A stretch of DNA of 64,000 nt, from assembly GCA_037045585.1 (NCBI GenBank), contig JBAOIR010000055.1:100408-164407 (forward strand), given 5' to 3'. The notes under the pieces are model-generated. The model ran no database searches. It worked only from the letters and a program-made list of their open reading frames with translations, and was not told where the DNA came from. Below, one piece after another: positions 30,245 to 37,836 of the stretch (positions are counted from its first letter, which is position 1; each line of letters starts with the position of its first letter). Both the position numbers and the translations under genes were made by a program. The DNA comes from SSF14 sp037045585. GTDB lineage: Bacteria; Actinomycetota; Acidimicrobiia; Acidimicrobiales; Microtrichaceae.

Positions 30245-31304
30245 ATGTATTGACCATGGACGTTGTTGACGCGTGATCGGGTGAGCTCCTGAGAGAAGGT
30301 GTGGCTGTACCACCAGTCCCACCTCTCCCAGGAGCCCGAATGCACGGTAACGCCCGGCTGACCCACTGGGGTCGCCAAGAACTCGTCCGCAGAGTCCTCA
30401 ACGGCACCCCGGTCTCTCACGTAGCGATCGAGATGAACGTGTCCCGCCCGACCGCTGACAAGTGGGTCGGGCGCCATGCCGAGGACCCTGACGGCGAATG
30501 GTGGCTCGATCGCTCGAGCCGACCCCACCACTGCCCGCACCAGACCCCCGAGCGGGTCGAAGCGAAGATCATCAAGCTCCGCACGACCAAGAAGCTCGGG
30601 CCGGCCCGTATCGCCGGCCAGCTCGGGATGCCGACCTCGACAGTGCACGCGGTATTGGTGCGTCACGGGATGAATCGCCTCGCGTGGATGGACCGGCCGA
30701 CCGGTGTCGTGATCCGCCGCTACGAACACGACCAGCCCGGCGATCTGATCCACGTCGACATCAAGAAACTCGGCCGCATCCGCCCTGGCGGCGGGTGGCG
30801 TGTCCATGGTCGTGACAGCGCGGAGAGCCGTGCGGCGCGAGGGGCGCCCCGGGTCGGTTACGGGTACATCCATACCGCGATCGATGATCACAGCCGGGTC
30901 GTGTACTCCGAGATCCTCGACGACGAGACCGCCGCCACCGCGATCTGGCGTTCTGGCGGCGGGCCCGCTGGTGGTTCGCCCTGCACGGCATCAACGTCGC
31001 AGCCGTCCTGACTGACAACGGGTCCTGCTACAAAGCCCACGCGTGGCGCGACGAACTCGCCGGCGGCGCGATCAAACATCGCCGCACTCGCCCCTATCGC
31101 CCTCAGACCAACGGGAAGGTGGAGAGGTTCAACCGGACCCTGTGCGACGAATGGGCCTACGTCCGGGTCTACCGCTCAGAGGCCGAACGGCGGCGAGCAC
31201 TTGCCGGCTGGCTCCACACCTACAACCATCACCGCTGCCACACCGCGATCGGCGGGCACCCACCCTTCACCCGCGTCAACAACCTGCCTGCTCAATACAT
31301 CTAG
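30241..31304 (+). mobile_element. IS481-like insertion sequence with CTAG target duplication
   Basis: Element of 1056 bp (30245-31300) flanked by CTAG at 30241-30244 and 31301-31304. Terminal inverted repeats of ~31 bp: ATGTATTGA then four scattered mismatches and GTTGTTGACGCG on the left (30245-30275), mirrored on the right (31270-31300). CTAG duplication and size fit the IS481 family. The single transposase gene runs rightward and ends in the right repeat. It carries one frameshift as read here. Confidence 0.88.
30340..31304 (+). CDS. IS481-family transposase (DDE), frameshifted in this sequence
   Basis: ATG 30340 gives MHGNARLTHWGRQELVRRVL. Helix-turn-helix regions (SHVAIEMNVSRPTADKWVGR, and ARIAGQLGMPTSTVHAVL) are followed by the DDE core: first Asp in DLIHVDIKKLG, second in AVLTDNGSCYKAH, Glu in TNGKVERFNRTL. 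The frame changes near 30943 through one missing base; the second part runs FWRRARWWFALHGINVAAV to the end. About 321 residues when joined. The final codons CAA-TAC-ATC-TAG run across the right end, so the stop is supplied by the duplicated CTAG target. Confidence 0.88.
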
Positions 31305-31326
31305 ATCCCCCCCCCCCACCCTCCCG

Positions 31327-31369
31327 GTGCGGGTAGTTGTGCCCACCCCCCGAGCACAACTACCCGCAC
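31327..31369. terminator. 16-bp perfect inverted repeat downstream of the IS
   Basis: GTGCGGGTAGTTGTGC (31327-31342) is the exact reverse complement of 31354-31369, with an 11-base C-rich loop. It lies just outside the right IS end, after a C-rich run, and was probably the terminator of lon before the insertion. Confidence 0.6.
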
Positions 31370-31401
31370 AAGATGGGGGTTGGCGCGCTTGCACGCTGCG
31401 C

Positions 31402-31439
31402 GACGTGACGCGGGAGACGCGGGGTGACGTGACGCGGGG
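31402..31439 (+). repeat. Two direct copies of GACGTGACGCGGG
   Basis: The 13-mer occurs at 31402-31414 and 31426-31438, 24 bases apart, and a related GGCGCGACGTG follows. The stretch lies 50 to 85 bases before the coiled-coil protein gene and might be a regulator site or promoter element. No gene is seen in it. Confidence 0.4.
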
Positions 31440-31487
31440 CGGCGCGACGTGTTGGGTGGGGGAGTCCGCTGCTCACCGGGAGGTCAC

Positions 31488-31952
31488 GTGCGTCGAACTT
31501 CAACCCCTCGTGACGACCGCCGTCAGCGCCTGGTCGAGCTGCGTCGCGTGCTCCGGGTCGTCGAACACCCTGGGCTCCGGGACCGCCTGCTGGCGCTGGT
31601 CGACGACCTGGAACACGACGCCGGCTGGGACCCGGTGGAGGAGATCCGCGCCACGCACGAGCTGGCCGATCTCGCCGCCGAACTCGACGCGGCGCGGCGC
31701 GAGCAGGCCGAGTTGGTCGTCACGATCGCTGCGGTCGAGACCGACCTGGGCCGGATCCGGCGAGAACGCGACGCCGCGCGACGGCGGCTCGCCGAGCTCC
31801 GCGAGCAGGTCCGGCCGGAACTGCCCGCCGAGCTGGTGCAGCTACGCGTGCGACTCGAGGCCGACCGCCCGACCGACCCGCCGTTGCTCGCCCTGGCTCA
31901 GGCCGAGCGGCTCGCCCGGGCCGTGCGGTCCACCCTTGTCGAGGACGCCTGA
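31488..31952 (+). CDS. Coiled-coil hypothetical protein (154 aa)
   Basis: GTG start at 31488 with a good GGGAGGT ribosome-binding site six bases upstream; earlier in-frame starts lack one. The protein is Arg/Glu/Leu-rich with heptad spacing in HELADLAAELDAARREQAEL and LGRIRRERDAARRRLAELRE, so a long helix or coiled coil is expected. No signal peptide or domain I recognise. It converges on the acyl-CoA ligase gene with a one-base gap. Confidence 0.65.
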   Translation: MRRTSTPRDDRRQRLVELRRVLRVVEHPGLRDRLLALVDDLEHDAGWDPVEEIRATHELADLAAELDAARREQAELVVTIAAVETDLGRIRRERDAARRRLAELREQVRPELPAELVQLRVRLEADRPTDPPLLALAQAERLARAVRSTLVEDA

Positions 31953-31953
31953 C

Positions 31954-33492
31954 TCACGGCCAGGGGACCGCGGCGAACGTGTCGCGGAGCTGGTATTTGA
32001 GCACCTTGCGCAGCGTCTCGTTGCGGGGGAGCGCATCGACGATCTCGAGTTGCTCGGGGGTCTTGAACCGGGTCAGCCCCTGCTCGCCGAGGTACGCCAC
32101 CATCTCGTCGAAGGTGATCGCCTCGCCACCCGCGGGCGGCTCGACGACGGCGCACACCCGCTCACCCCGCTCGCGGTCGGGGAGCCCGATCACGGCGACG
32201 TCGCCGACCTTGGGATGCGCGTAGAGGAGATCCTCGATCTCCTTGGCCGCGATGTTCTCGCCCTTGCGGATGATGATGTCCTTGAGCCGCCCGGTGAGGA
32301 CGACGTGGCCGTCGGGGCGGAGGTGGCCGACATCGCCGGTGCGGAAGTAGCCGGCGTCGTCGAACGCCTCGGCAGTGAGCGCCGGGTTGGTGTAGCCCTT
32401 CGTGACCATCGGGCCCTTCACGCGCACCTCGCCGTCGACGCCGGTAGGTGCCTCCGATCCGTCCTCGGCGACGATGCGCACCTCCGCGCCGGTCACGGGT
32501 GTGCCCGTGGTGTGGGCGAGCTGGTCGTCGTTGTCGGTGGGAGAGCCCTGCGTGATCATCGGGATCTCGGTCATGCCGTAGCCGTGGCAGACCTTGATGC
32601 CCATCTCGGCCACCACCTCGTGGTACAGCTCGGGCGGGAGGGGTGCGCCGCCGCCGGACAGGGCGCGCAGCGTGGGAATGATCGGATCGCCCGGCTGCTT
32701 GCGCTGCTCGGCGAGGAACATCTGGTAGAACGCGGTCGCTCCGCCGGCCATCGTGACGCCGTTCTTCTTGTACGTAGCGATGGCCTGGTCGGGCACGAAG
32801 GCCTCGATGATCACGGCCGACATGCCCGCGATCAGCATCATGATGATGTAGTCGGGGCCGGCGATGTGCGCGATGGGGAAAGCGATCGAGCCAACATCCG
32901 CCGACGTCATCTGGAGCGCGTCGGCCAGGCCCTGCCCGCCGGCGATCAGGGTCGCGTCGGTGTGCTGCACGCCCTTCGGGTCCGAGGTGGTGCCGGACGT
33001 GGAGTAGATCCAGCGGACGGGCTCGTCGCCGTCGGCGGGGTTGGCTGCCGGCGGCAGCGTGGACGGGTCGCCCGTCGGCAGTGAACCGAGGGTCAGCACC
33101 ACCGGGGACGGGTCGAGGTCGGCAGCGAGCTCGTCGGCCATGGCGGTGTAGTCGAAGCCCTTCCACTCGCCCGGCACGATGCAGTACTCGGCGCCCGTGT
33201 GCTTCAGGACGAAGCCCAGCTCCTTCTTGCGGTACAGGTGGAGGACGGGGCACTGGACGGCGTCGAGGCGGCTCAGCGCCGCCATCGTGATCGCGGCGTC
33301 GATGGACGACGGAAGCTGCCAGGTGACTCGGCTCTCCGAACCGATGCCGGCGCCGGCCAGACCGGCGGCGAGGGCGGCGGCCTGGTCGCGGAACTCGCCG
33401 AAGGTCACACGGCGATCGGATTCGTCGATGAGCATCACGTCATCGGGGGTTTCGCCCGCGCGTCGCTCGATGAGTTGCCAGATGGTCGCCAT
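31954..33492 (-). CDS. Acyl-CoA synthetase (class I adenylate-forming enzyme)
   Basis: 512 residues, intact. Motifs: YSTSGTTSDPKGVQHT (ATP loop), GYGMTEIPMITQG, GYFRTGDVGHL, GRLKDIIIRKGENIAA and the C-terminal Lys in NETLRKVLKYQL. It should activate a carboxylic acid to its CoA thioester. The upstream SnoaL-fold gene ends four bases before it, so the pair is one operon. Such pairs are frequent in steroid and aromatic acid catabolism in actinobacteria; the substrate here is not known. Confidence 0.92.
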   Translation of the reverse strand: MATIWQLIERRAGETPDDVMLIDESDRRVTFGEFRDQAAALAAGLAGAGIGSESRVTWQLPSSIDAAITMAALSRLDAVQCPVLHLYRKKELGFVLKHTGAEYCIVPGEWKGFDYTAMADELAADLDPSPVVLTLGSLPTGDPSTLPPAANPADGDEPVRWIYSTSGTTSDPKGVQHTDATLIAGGQGLADALQMTSADVGSIAFPIAHIAGPDYIIMMLIAGMSAVIIEAFVPDQAIATYKKNGVTMAGGATAFYQMFLAEQRKQPGDPIIPTLRALSGGGAPLPPELYHEVVAEMGIKVCHGYGMTEIPMITQGSPTDNDDQLAHTTGTPVTGAEVRIVAEDGSEAPTGVDGEVRVKGPMVTKGYTNPALTAEAFDDAGYFRTGDVGHLRPDGHVVLTGRLKDIIIRKGENIAAKEIEDLLYAHPKVGDVAVIGLPDRERGERVCAVVEPPAGGEAITFDEMVAYLGEQGLTRFKTPEQLEIVDALPRNETLRKVLKYQLRDTFAAVPWP

Positions 33493-33496
33493 GTCG

Positions 33497-33970
33497 TCAG
33501 TCCTTCCGGGCCGCTGCGCCGCCCGAGAACGCCGGGCCCATGTTGTGCGTCCACGATTTCACCTCGAACCGCTCGCGGATGCGCCATCCGTCGCCGGTCC
33601 GAACGAACTGGTCCTCGTACCAGAGCCCGCAGAAGAACATGCGTGGCTCGCCAGATTCGCCCTCGGGACGGGCGACACCCATCGGGTTGAAGCACATGGT
33701 TCGGCCCGAGGCGACGTCGCCGTCGATGACGAGCAACGGGTTCGCGACCAGGTGCTGGAACGTGGGGAACGGTGCGAGGGTCTCGGTGAGGTAGGTCTCG
33801 ATCTCGTCGACGGTGCCCCGAGGGCCTCCGAAGGCCGTGTAATCGATCACGGCGTCCTCGGTGAAGATGTGGTCGAAATCGCCGAACGACCGCGTATCGA
33901 CGGCGTGGGAGTAGCGAACCATCAGGTCCACGAGTTCGAGGCGATCGGAGATCTCTTGCTGATCGAGCAT
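33497..33970 (-). CDS. SnoaL/NTF2-fold protein
   Basis: 157 residues. The opening MLDQQEISDRLELVDLMVRY, then RSFGDFDHIFTEDAVIDYTA and the later FFCGLWYEDQFVRTGDGWRI blocks are those of the SnoaL-like nuclear-transport-factor-2 fold, a small alpha+beta cone that houses ketosteroid isomerases, dehydratases and cyclases. Asp residues in the pocket (FTEDAVIDY) could be catalytic. It is the first gene of a two-gene operon with the acyl-CoA ligase, suggesting a substrate it isomerises or hydrates before or after activation. Confidence 0.82.
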   Translation of the reverse strand: MLDQQEISDRLELVDLMVRYSHAVDTRSFGDFDHIFTEDAVIDYTAFGGPRGTVDEIETYLTETLAPFPTFQHLVANPLLVIDGDVASGRTMCFNPMGVARPEGESGEPRMFFCGLWYEDQFVRTGDGWRIRERFEVKSWTHNMGPAFSGGAAARKD

Positions 33971-34015
33971 CTCTGCATCATGCCATCTCGCTCCCCCGGC
34001 GGCAGCGGTCGACGC

Positions 34016-34431
34016 CTACGCCCGCACGCGGTCGAGGGTGCCGTTTGCCAGGTACTGGACGTAGCCGCCGTTGGACCGGTCGCCGCCGTCGACGTAGACC
34101 CGCACCGCGACCTCGCCGGAGAACGGCAGGTTGCGCTGCGCGATCAGGTGGGTCACGCCCGTCGAGTTCGACAGCGGGCCGATCCTGCCCTCCACCGCAG
34201 CCGGAGCGGTGGGGCCGTCAGTTTTGCCTCGACGTCGTCGGCGGGGACGGTTCCGCCGAGCCGTTCGGTCGTCGTCACGTCGAAGCCGCTCTTGCCGCCG
34301 GAACGGGGATCGTCGGATCTCGACACGGACACGTCACCGGGGTCGGAGCAGCTGGCGGCGCCCAGCGGGGCAGCGAGCAGCGCGACGAGCACGGCCAGGG
34401 GGTCGGCCTTCGGTCGGATCCGAACGCGCAT
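34016..34431 (-). CDS. Small lipoprotein, frameshifted in this sequence
   Basis: ATG at 34431 gives MRVRIRPKADPLAVLVALLA and a lipobox GAASC. The frame then breaks at a run of four A (34222-34225 on the plus strand as T), where one missing base restores DVEAKTDGPTAPAAVEGRI and IAQRNLPFSGEVAVRVYVDG to the stop at 34016. The joined protein is 139 residues with a small beta-rich mature domain I do not recognise. It is divergent from pstS across the PHO-box region and so may share its control. Confidence 0.6.
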
Positions 34432-34478
34432 GGCACGAGCGGAGGGCGGCGGGGGTCGGCGTCGAATCTTTCCGAGTC

Positions 34479-34500
34479 GTTCATCTTGCGTTCACCTGGT
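34479..34500 (+). promoter_or_regulatory. PHO box upstream of pstS
   Basis: Two adjacent 11-bp direct repeats, GTTCATCTTGC (34479-34489) and GTTCACCTGGT (34490-34500), followed by TCACCGCTGG. This is the actinobacterial PhoP/RegX3 binding arrangement (GTTCACC repeats every 11 bases), oriented toward pstS and 110 bases before its start. A TAGGTT -10 candidate is near 34528. Confidence 0.8.
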
Positions 34501-34609
34501 CACCGCTGGGTGTCAACCAGCGATTCCTAGGTTCGCTCCTGACAGAGACACCCCTGCCAGGCGGCAGCCGTGACCGGATGCCGCTTCACCAGCCAAGGAG
34601 GCTGACACC

Positions 34610-35755
34610 TTGAAGAACTCCCGTAGATACCGTCCCGGCCGGATCGCCGTCCTCCCGCTCGCCTTGTTGGCGATCCTGGGCCTCGTCGTCACCGCCTGCG
34701 GCGACGACACCGAGACCGCCGACGACTCCGGTTCGTCGGAGACGACGGCCGCAGCGTCCGAGGCGACGACCACCACGGTCGCCGGACTCGACATCGACTA
34801 CGCCTCCCTCGAAGGCACCCTCAACGGCTCGGGCTCGAGTTTCCAGGACGCGCTCGAGCAGACGGTGAAGGGCGAGTTCGAGAAGGTCGCCACCGGCGTG
34901 AAGGTCAACTACGCCAAGTCCGGCTCCTCCGCCGGTAAGGCCGATCTCGCCGGCAACACCGTGCAGTTCGCCGGCACCGACAGCCTGATCAAGGACGCCG
35001 ACAAGGCGACCTTCACCGGCGGTGAGGTCCTGTACTTCCCGATCGCCGCCGCGCCGATCACCGTGTCGTACAACCTGGCGGGCGTCGAGGAGCTCAACCT
35101 GAGCGCCGACGTCATCGCCGCCATCTTCCAGGGTGAGATCACCTCGTGGGACGACGCGAAGATCGCCGCCGACAACCCCGACGCCAAGCTCCCGGCGACG
35201 CCGATCGCCGTGGTGCACCGCTCCGATGGTTCGGGCACCACCTCCAACTTCACGAAGTACCTGAAGAAGGCGGCCCCGTCGGTGTGGAAGCTCGACGCCG
35301 GTGACACCGTCAACTGGCCCGCCACCACCCAGGGCGCCGAGAAGAACAGCGGCGTGGCCGCCATCATCTCGTCGACCGACGGCGCCGTCGGCTACGTCGA
35401 CCTCGCCGACTCGGTGTCGGCTGAGCTGACCCGTGCCAACGTGAAGAACTCGGCCGGCAACTTCGTGGAGCCCAAGCTCCCCGGGGCGTCCGCAGCGCTC
35501 GCCGGTGCGGAGATCGCCGACGACCTCACGTACGACCCGCTCGACGCCGACGGCGATGACGCCTACCCGATCACCTCGCCGACCTGGGTCATCGTCTACA
35601 AGACGCAGACCGATCCCAAGGTCGCCGATGCGCTCAAGGGCTACCTCAACTTCATGCTGACCGAGGGCCAGACCCTGGCCCCGACCGTTGGCTACGCACC
35701 GCTTCCCGCCGAGCTGCAGGCGAAGGCGATCGCCCAGCTCGACATGATCGGTTAG
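34610..35755 (+). CDS. pstS: Phosphate ABC transporter substrate-binding lipoprotein PstS
   Basis: 381 residues, TTG start with a strong AAGGAGG ribosome-binding site eight bases upstream. A signal peptide ends in lipobox VVTAC. Mature PstS motifs: LNGSGSSFQDALEQ, VNYAKSGSSAGKADL, FAGTDSLIKDADK, FPIAAAPITVSYNL and VVHRSDGSGTTSNF, whose Ser, Asp and Arg residues coordinate phosphate. Long Ser/Thr/Asp linker after the Cys. First gene of pstSCA; a PHO box upstream implies induction by phosphate starvation. Confidence 0.96.
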   Translation: MKNSRRYRPGRIAVLPLALLAILGLVVTACGDDTETADDSGSSETTAAASEATTTTVAGLDIDYASLEGTLNGSGSSFQDALEQTVKGEFEKVATGVKVNYAKSGSSAGKADLAGNTVQFAGTDSLIKDADKATFTGGEVLYFPIAAAPITVSYNLAGVEELNLSADVIAAIFQGEITSWDDAKIAADNPDAKLPATPIAVVHRSDGSGTTSNFTKYLKKAAPSVWKLDAGDTVNWPATTQGAEKNSGVAAIISSTDGAVGYVDLADSVSAELTRANVKNSAGNFVEPKLPGASAALAGAEIADDLTYDPLDADGDDAYPITSPTWVIVYKTQTDPKVADALKGYLNFMLTEGQTLAPTVGYAPLPAELQAKAIAQLDMIG

Positions 35756-35763
35756 TCGACGAC

Positions 35764-36741
35764 ATGACCGACCTGTCCCTTCGTCCCATCACCGTCGACG
35801 ACCTCGCCGGTGATCGCAACGGCGCCCGCCCGGACACCTTGTTCCGGGCGGGCGCCAAGGGCGCCGGCTACCTGGTGCTCGTGATCCTCGCCGCCATCGC
35901 GGTGAGCACGACCGTCAAGGCCTGGCCGGCGTTCCGCGCCGAAGGGTTCGGGTACTTCTTCCGTGACGACTGGGTCCCGAGTCAGGGACGTTTCGGGGCC
36001 CGGTCGATCATCTACGGCACGCTCGTCGTGTCGGCCATCGGGCTCGTGGTCGCCGTACCGCTGAGCCTCGGCATCGCGCTGTTCATCACCGAACTGGCAC
36101 CGCGACGCCTCCGCTCGTCCATCACCACGGTGATGGACGTGCTGGCGTCGGTGCCGTCGGTGGTGTTCGGCCTGTGGGGGTTCCTGATCCTTCGCCCCCA
36201 CCTCAAGGACTTCTACAACAGCGTCGCCGACGCCGTCAGCGGCATCCCGGTACTCCGCAGCATCTTCGGACCGAGCCTCTCGGGGCAGAGCTTCATGACC
36301 GCCGGTGTGATCGTCGGTCTGATGATCGTGCCGATCATCACGTCGATCGTGCGGGAGGTGTTCCAGACCGTCCCGATCAACGAGAAGAACGGCGCACTCG
36401 CGCTGGGTGCCACCCGGTGGGAGATGATCCAGGGGGTCGTGTTCCCGCACTCGACCGGTGGCATCGTCGGCGCGGTCATGCTGGGCCTCGGCCGGGCGAT
36501 GGGCGAGACGATCGCCGTGGCGCTGGTCATCGGTGCCAGCCCACAGATCACGGCCAACCTCTTCGGCCAGGGCGAGGCGATGCCGTCGGTCATCGCCCGC
36601 AACCTCAACGAGGCGAGCGGCACGTACCAGTCGGCGCTCATCGGTCTCGGCGTCGGGCTGTTCGTGCTCACGATCCTCATCAACATTTCGGCGCGGGTCC
36701 TCGTGCGACGCGTCGATGCCGCTACCAGGGGAGCCAGCTGA
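35764..36741 (+). CDS. pstC: Phosphate ABC transporter permease PstC
   Basis: 325 residues with six predicted membrane helices (for example GYLVLVILAAIAVSTTV, IIYGTLVVSAIGLVVAVPL and GLFVLTILINISARVL). It has the PstC-type cytoplasmic loop for coupling to the ATPase (NGALALGATRWEMIQGVVFP). The start lies eight bases after the pstS stop and the stop overlaps the pstA start by one base (TGATG). Together with PstA it forms the inner-membrane phosphate channel. Confidence 0.95.
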   Translation: MTDLSLRPITVDDLAGDRNGARPDTLFRAGAKGAGYLVLVILAAIAVSTTVKAWPAFRAEGFGYFFRDDWVPSQGRFGARSIIYGTLVVSAIGLVVAVPLSLGIALFITELAPRRLRSSITTVMDVLASVPSVVFGLWGFLILRPHLKDFYNSVADAVSGIPVLRSIFGPSLSGQSFMTAGVIVGLMIVPIITSIVREVFQTVPINEKNGALALGATRWEMIQGVVFPHSTGGIVGAVMLGLGRAMGETIAVALVIGASPQITANLFGQGEAMPSVIARNLNEASGTYQSALIGLGVGLFVLTILINISARVLVRRVDAATRGAS

Positions 36742-37739
36742 TGGCCGCGACCGCCACCATCGATACCGCCCCCGACCCAGCCGGCGAGTCGCCGCTGCAG
36801 CACCCGCTCGAGAGCAGCCTGTCGACGGGTCGCAGTTGGCGAAACCGCCTCGCCAGTGCCTGGATGATCGCGTCGCTCATCGTCGCCGCCATCCCGCTCC
36901 TCGCCGTGCTCGGCATCCTGGTCGTGAAGGGCTTCTCGCTCGTGGCCAGCCTCGACTGGTGGAGCAAGCCGATCCCTTCGAACGTCGCGTCGAACGCGCT
37001 CGGTGGCCAGGAGGCGCAGGAAGCGTTCGGCAACGTCGGCACCGCCGCGCCGGTCAAAGAAGTCATCTACGGCATGCAGCCTGCGATCGTGGGCACGTTG
37101 ATCACCACTGGCCTCGCCGCCCTCTTGTCGATCCCGCTCGGCATCGCCGCTGCCGTCTACCTCAACGAGTACGGCGGCAAGAGTCGATCGGCGACGATCA
37201 TCCGCTTCTTCACCGATGTGATGACGGGTGTGCCGTCGGTCGTGATGGGCATCTTCGTCTACACGGTCTGGGTGCTGAACTTCGAGGCGAGTGGGCGGTC
37301 GGGGCTTGCCGGAGGCCTGGCCCTCGCGTGCCTGATGTTGCCCGTCGTCGTTCGATCGACCGAGGAAATGCTGCGGCTCGTCCCCGACTCGCTGCGCCAG
37401 GCGTCGGCTGCGCTCGGAACGCCGCGTTGGAAGACGACGACCAAGGTCGTGCTCCCCGCAGCGATGCCCGGCATCACGTCGGGAGCGATGCTCGCCATCG
37501 CCCGTGCCGCCGGCGAGACCGCGCCCATCCTGTTCACGGTGGGCGTCGTGTCCTCGACCAACTTCTCGCTCTTCGGGCAGAACACCACGTTGTCGGCGCA
37601 GATCTTCTCGAACGCGACGCAGCCCGGCGGTGAGTCGATCGCCTGGGGGGCCGCCCTCACCCTGATCGTGATCGTGATGGCGTTCACGCTGACCGCCCGC
37701 TTCGTCTCCTCGAAGTTCTCCGTCCGCGTCGACGGCTGA
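36741..37739 (+). CDS. pstA: Phosphate ABC transporter permease PstA
   Basis: 332 residues. After a ~35-residue cytosolic N-terminus there are about six helices (IASLIVAAIPLLAVLGIL, ATIIRFFTDVMTGVPSVVMG and others) and the coupling loop ASAALGTPRWKTTTKVVLP. A ~40-residue insertion between helices one and two (WWSKPIPSNVASNALGG ...) is longer than in many PstA. It ends the operon: a hairpin follows and no pstB or phoU is nearby, so the ATPase must be encoded elsewhere or be shared. Confidence 0.94.
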   Translation: MAATATIDTAPDPAGESPLQHPLESSLSTGRSWRNRLASAWMIASLIVAAIPLLAVLGILVVKGFSLVASLDWWSKPIPSNVASNALGGQEAQEAFGNVGTAAPVKEVIYGMQPAIVGTLITTGLAALLSIPLGIAAAVYLNEYGGKSRSATIIRFFTDVMTGVPSVVMGIFVYTVWVLNFEASGRSGLAGGLALACLMLPVVVRSTEEMLRLVPDSLRQASAALGTPRWKTTTKVVLPAAMPGITSGAMLAIARAAGETAPILFTVGVVSSTNFSLFGQNTTLSAQIFSNATQPGGESIAWGAALTLIVIVMAFTLTARFVSSKFSVRVDG

Positions 37740-37755
37740 CCCCGGCTCCTCGACC

Positions 37756-37815
37756 GCCGGGGTTCCCGCTGCGAGGAGCACCGACGGAGTCGCTCCTCGC
37801 GCTTCAGAACTCCGG
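37756..37815. repeat. Intergenic palindrome after pstA, same family as 20361-20416
   Basis: GCGAGGAGC (37771-37779) pairs perfectly with 37792-37800, flanked by GGGGTTC on the left and CAGAAC on the right in the same order as the element at 20361-20416. A second small stem CCCCGG/CCGGGG lies at 37740-37762. It sits directly after the pstA stop and may serve as the operon's terminator. Confidence 0.65.
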
Positions 37816-37836
37816 GACGTTGCCGATGTAGGTGGG

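Noticed and set aside
31305..31326. C-rich run after the IS as a functional element
   Set aside because: A run of a single base next to an insertion site is prone to sequencing length errors and shows no structure.
34520..34545. Third damage-type promoter (TGTCAGGA on the minus strand near 34535)
   Set aside because: The -10 does not fall at the eight-base spacing and the site is about 100 bases from the lipoprotein start.
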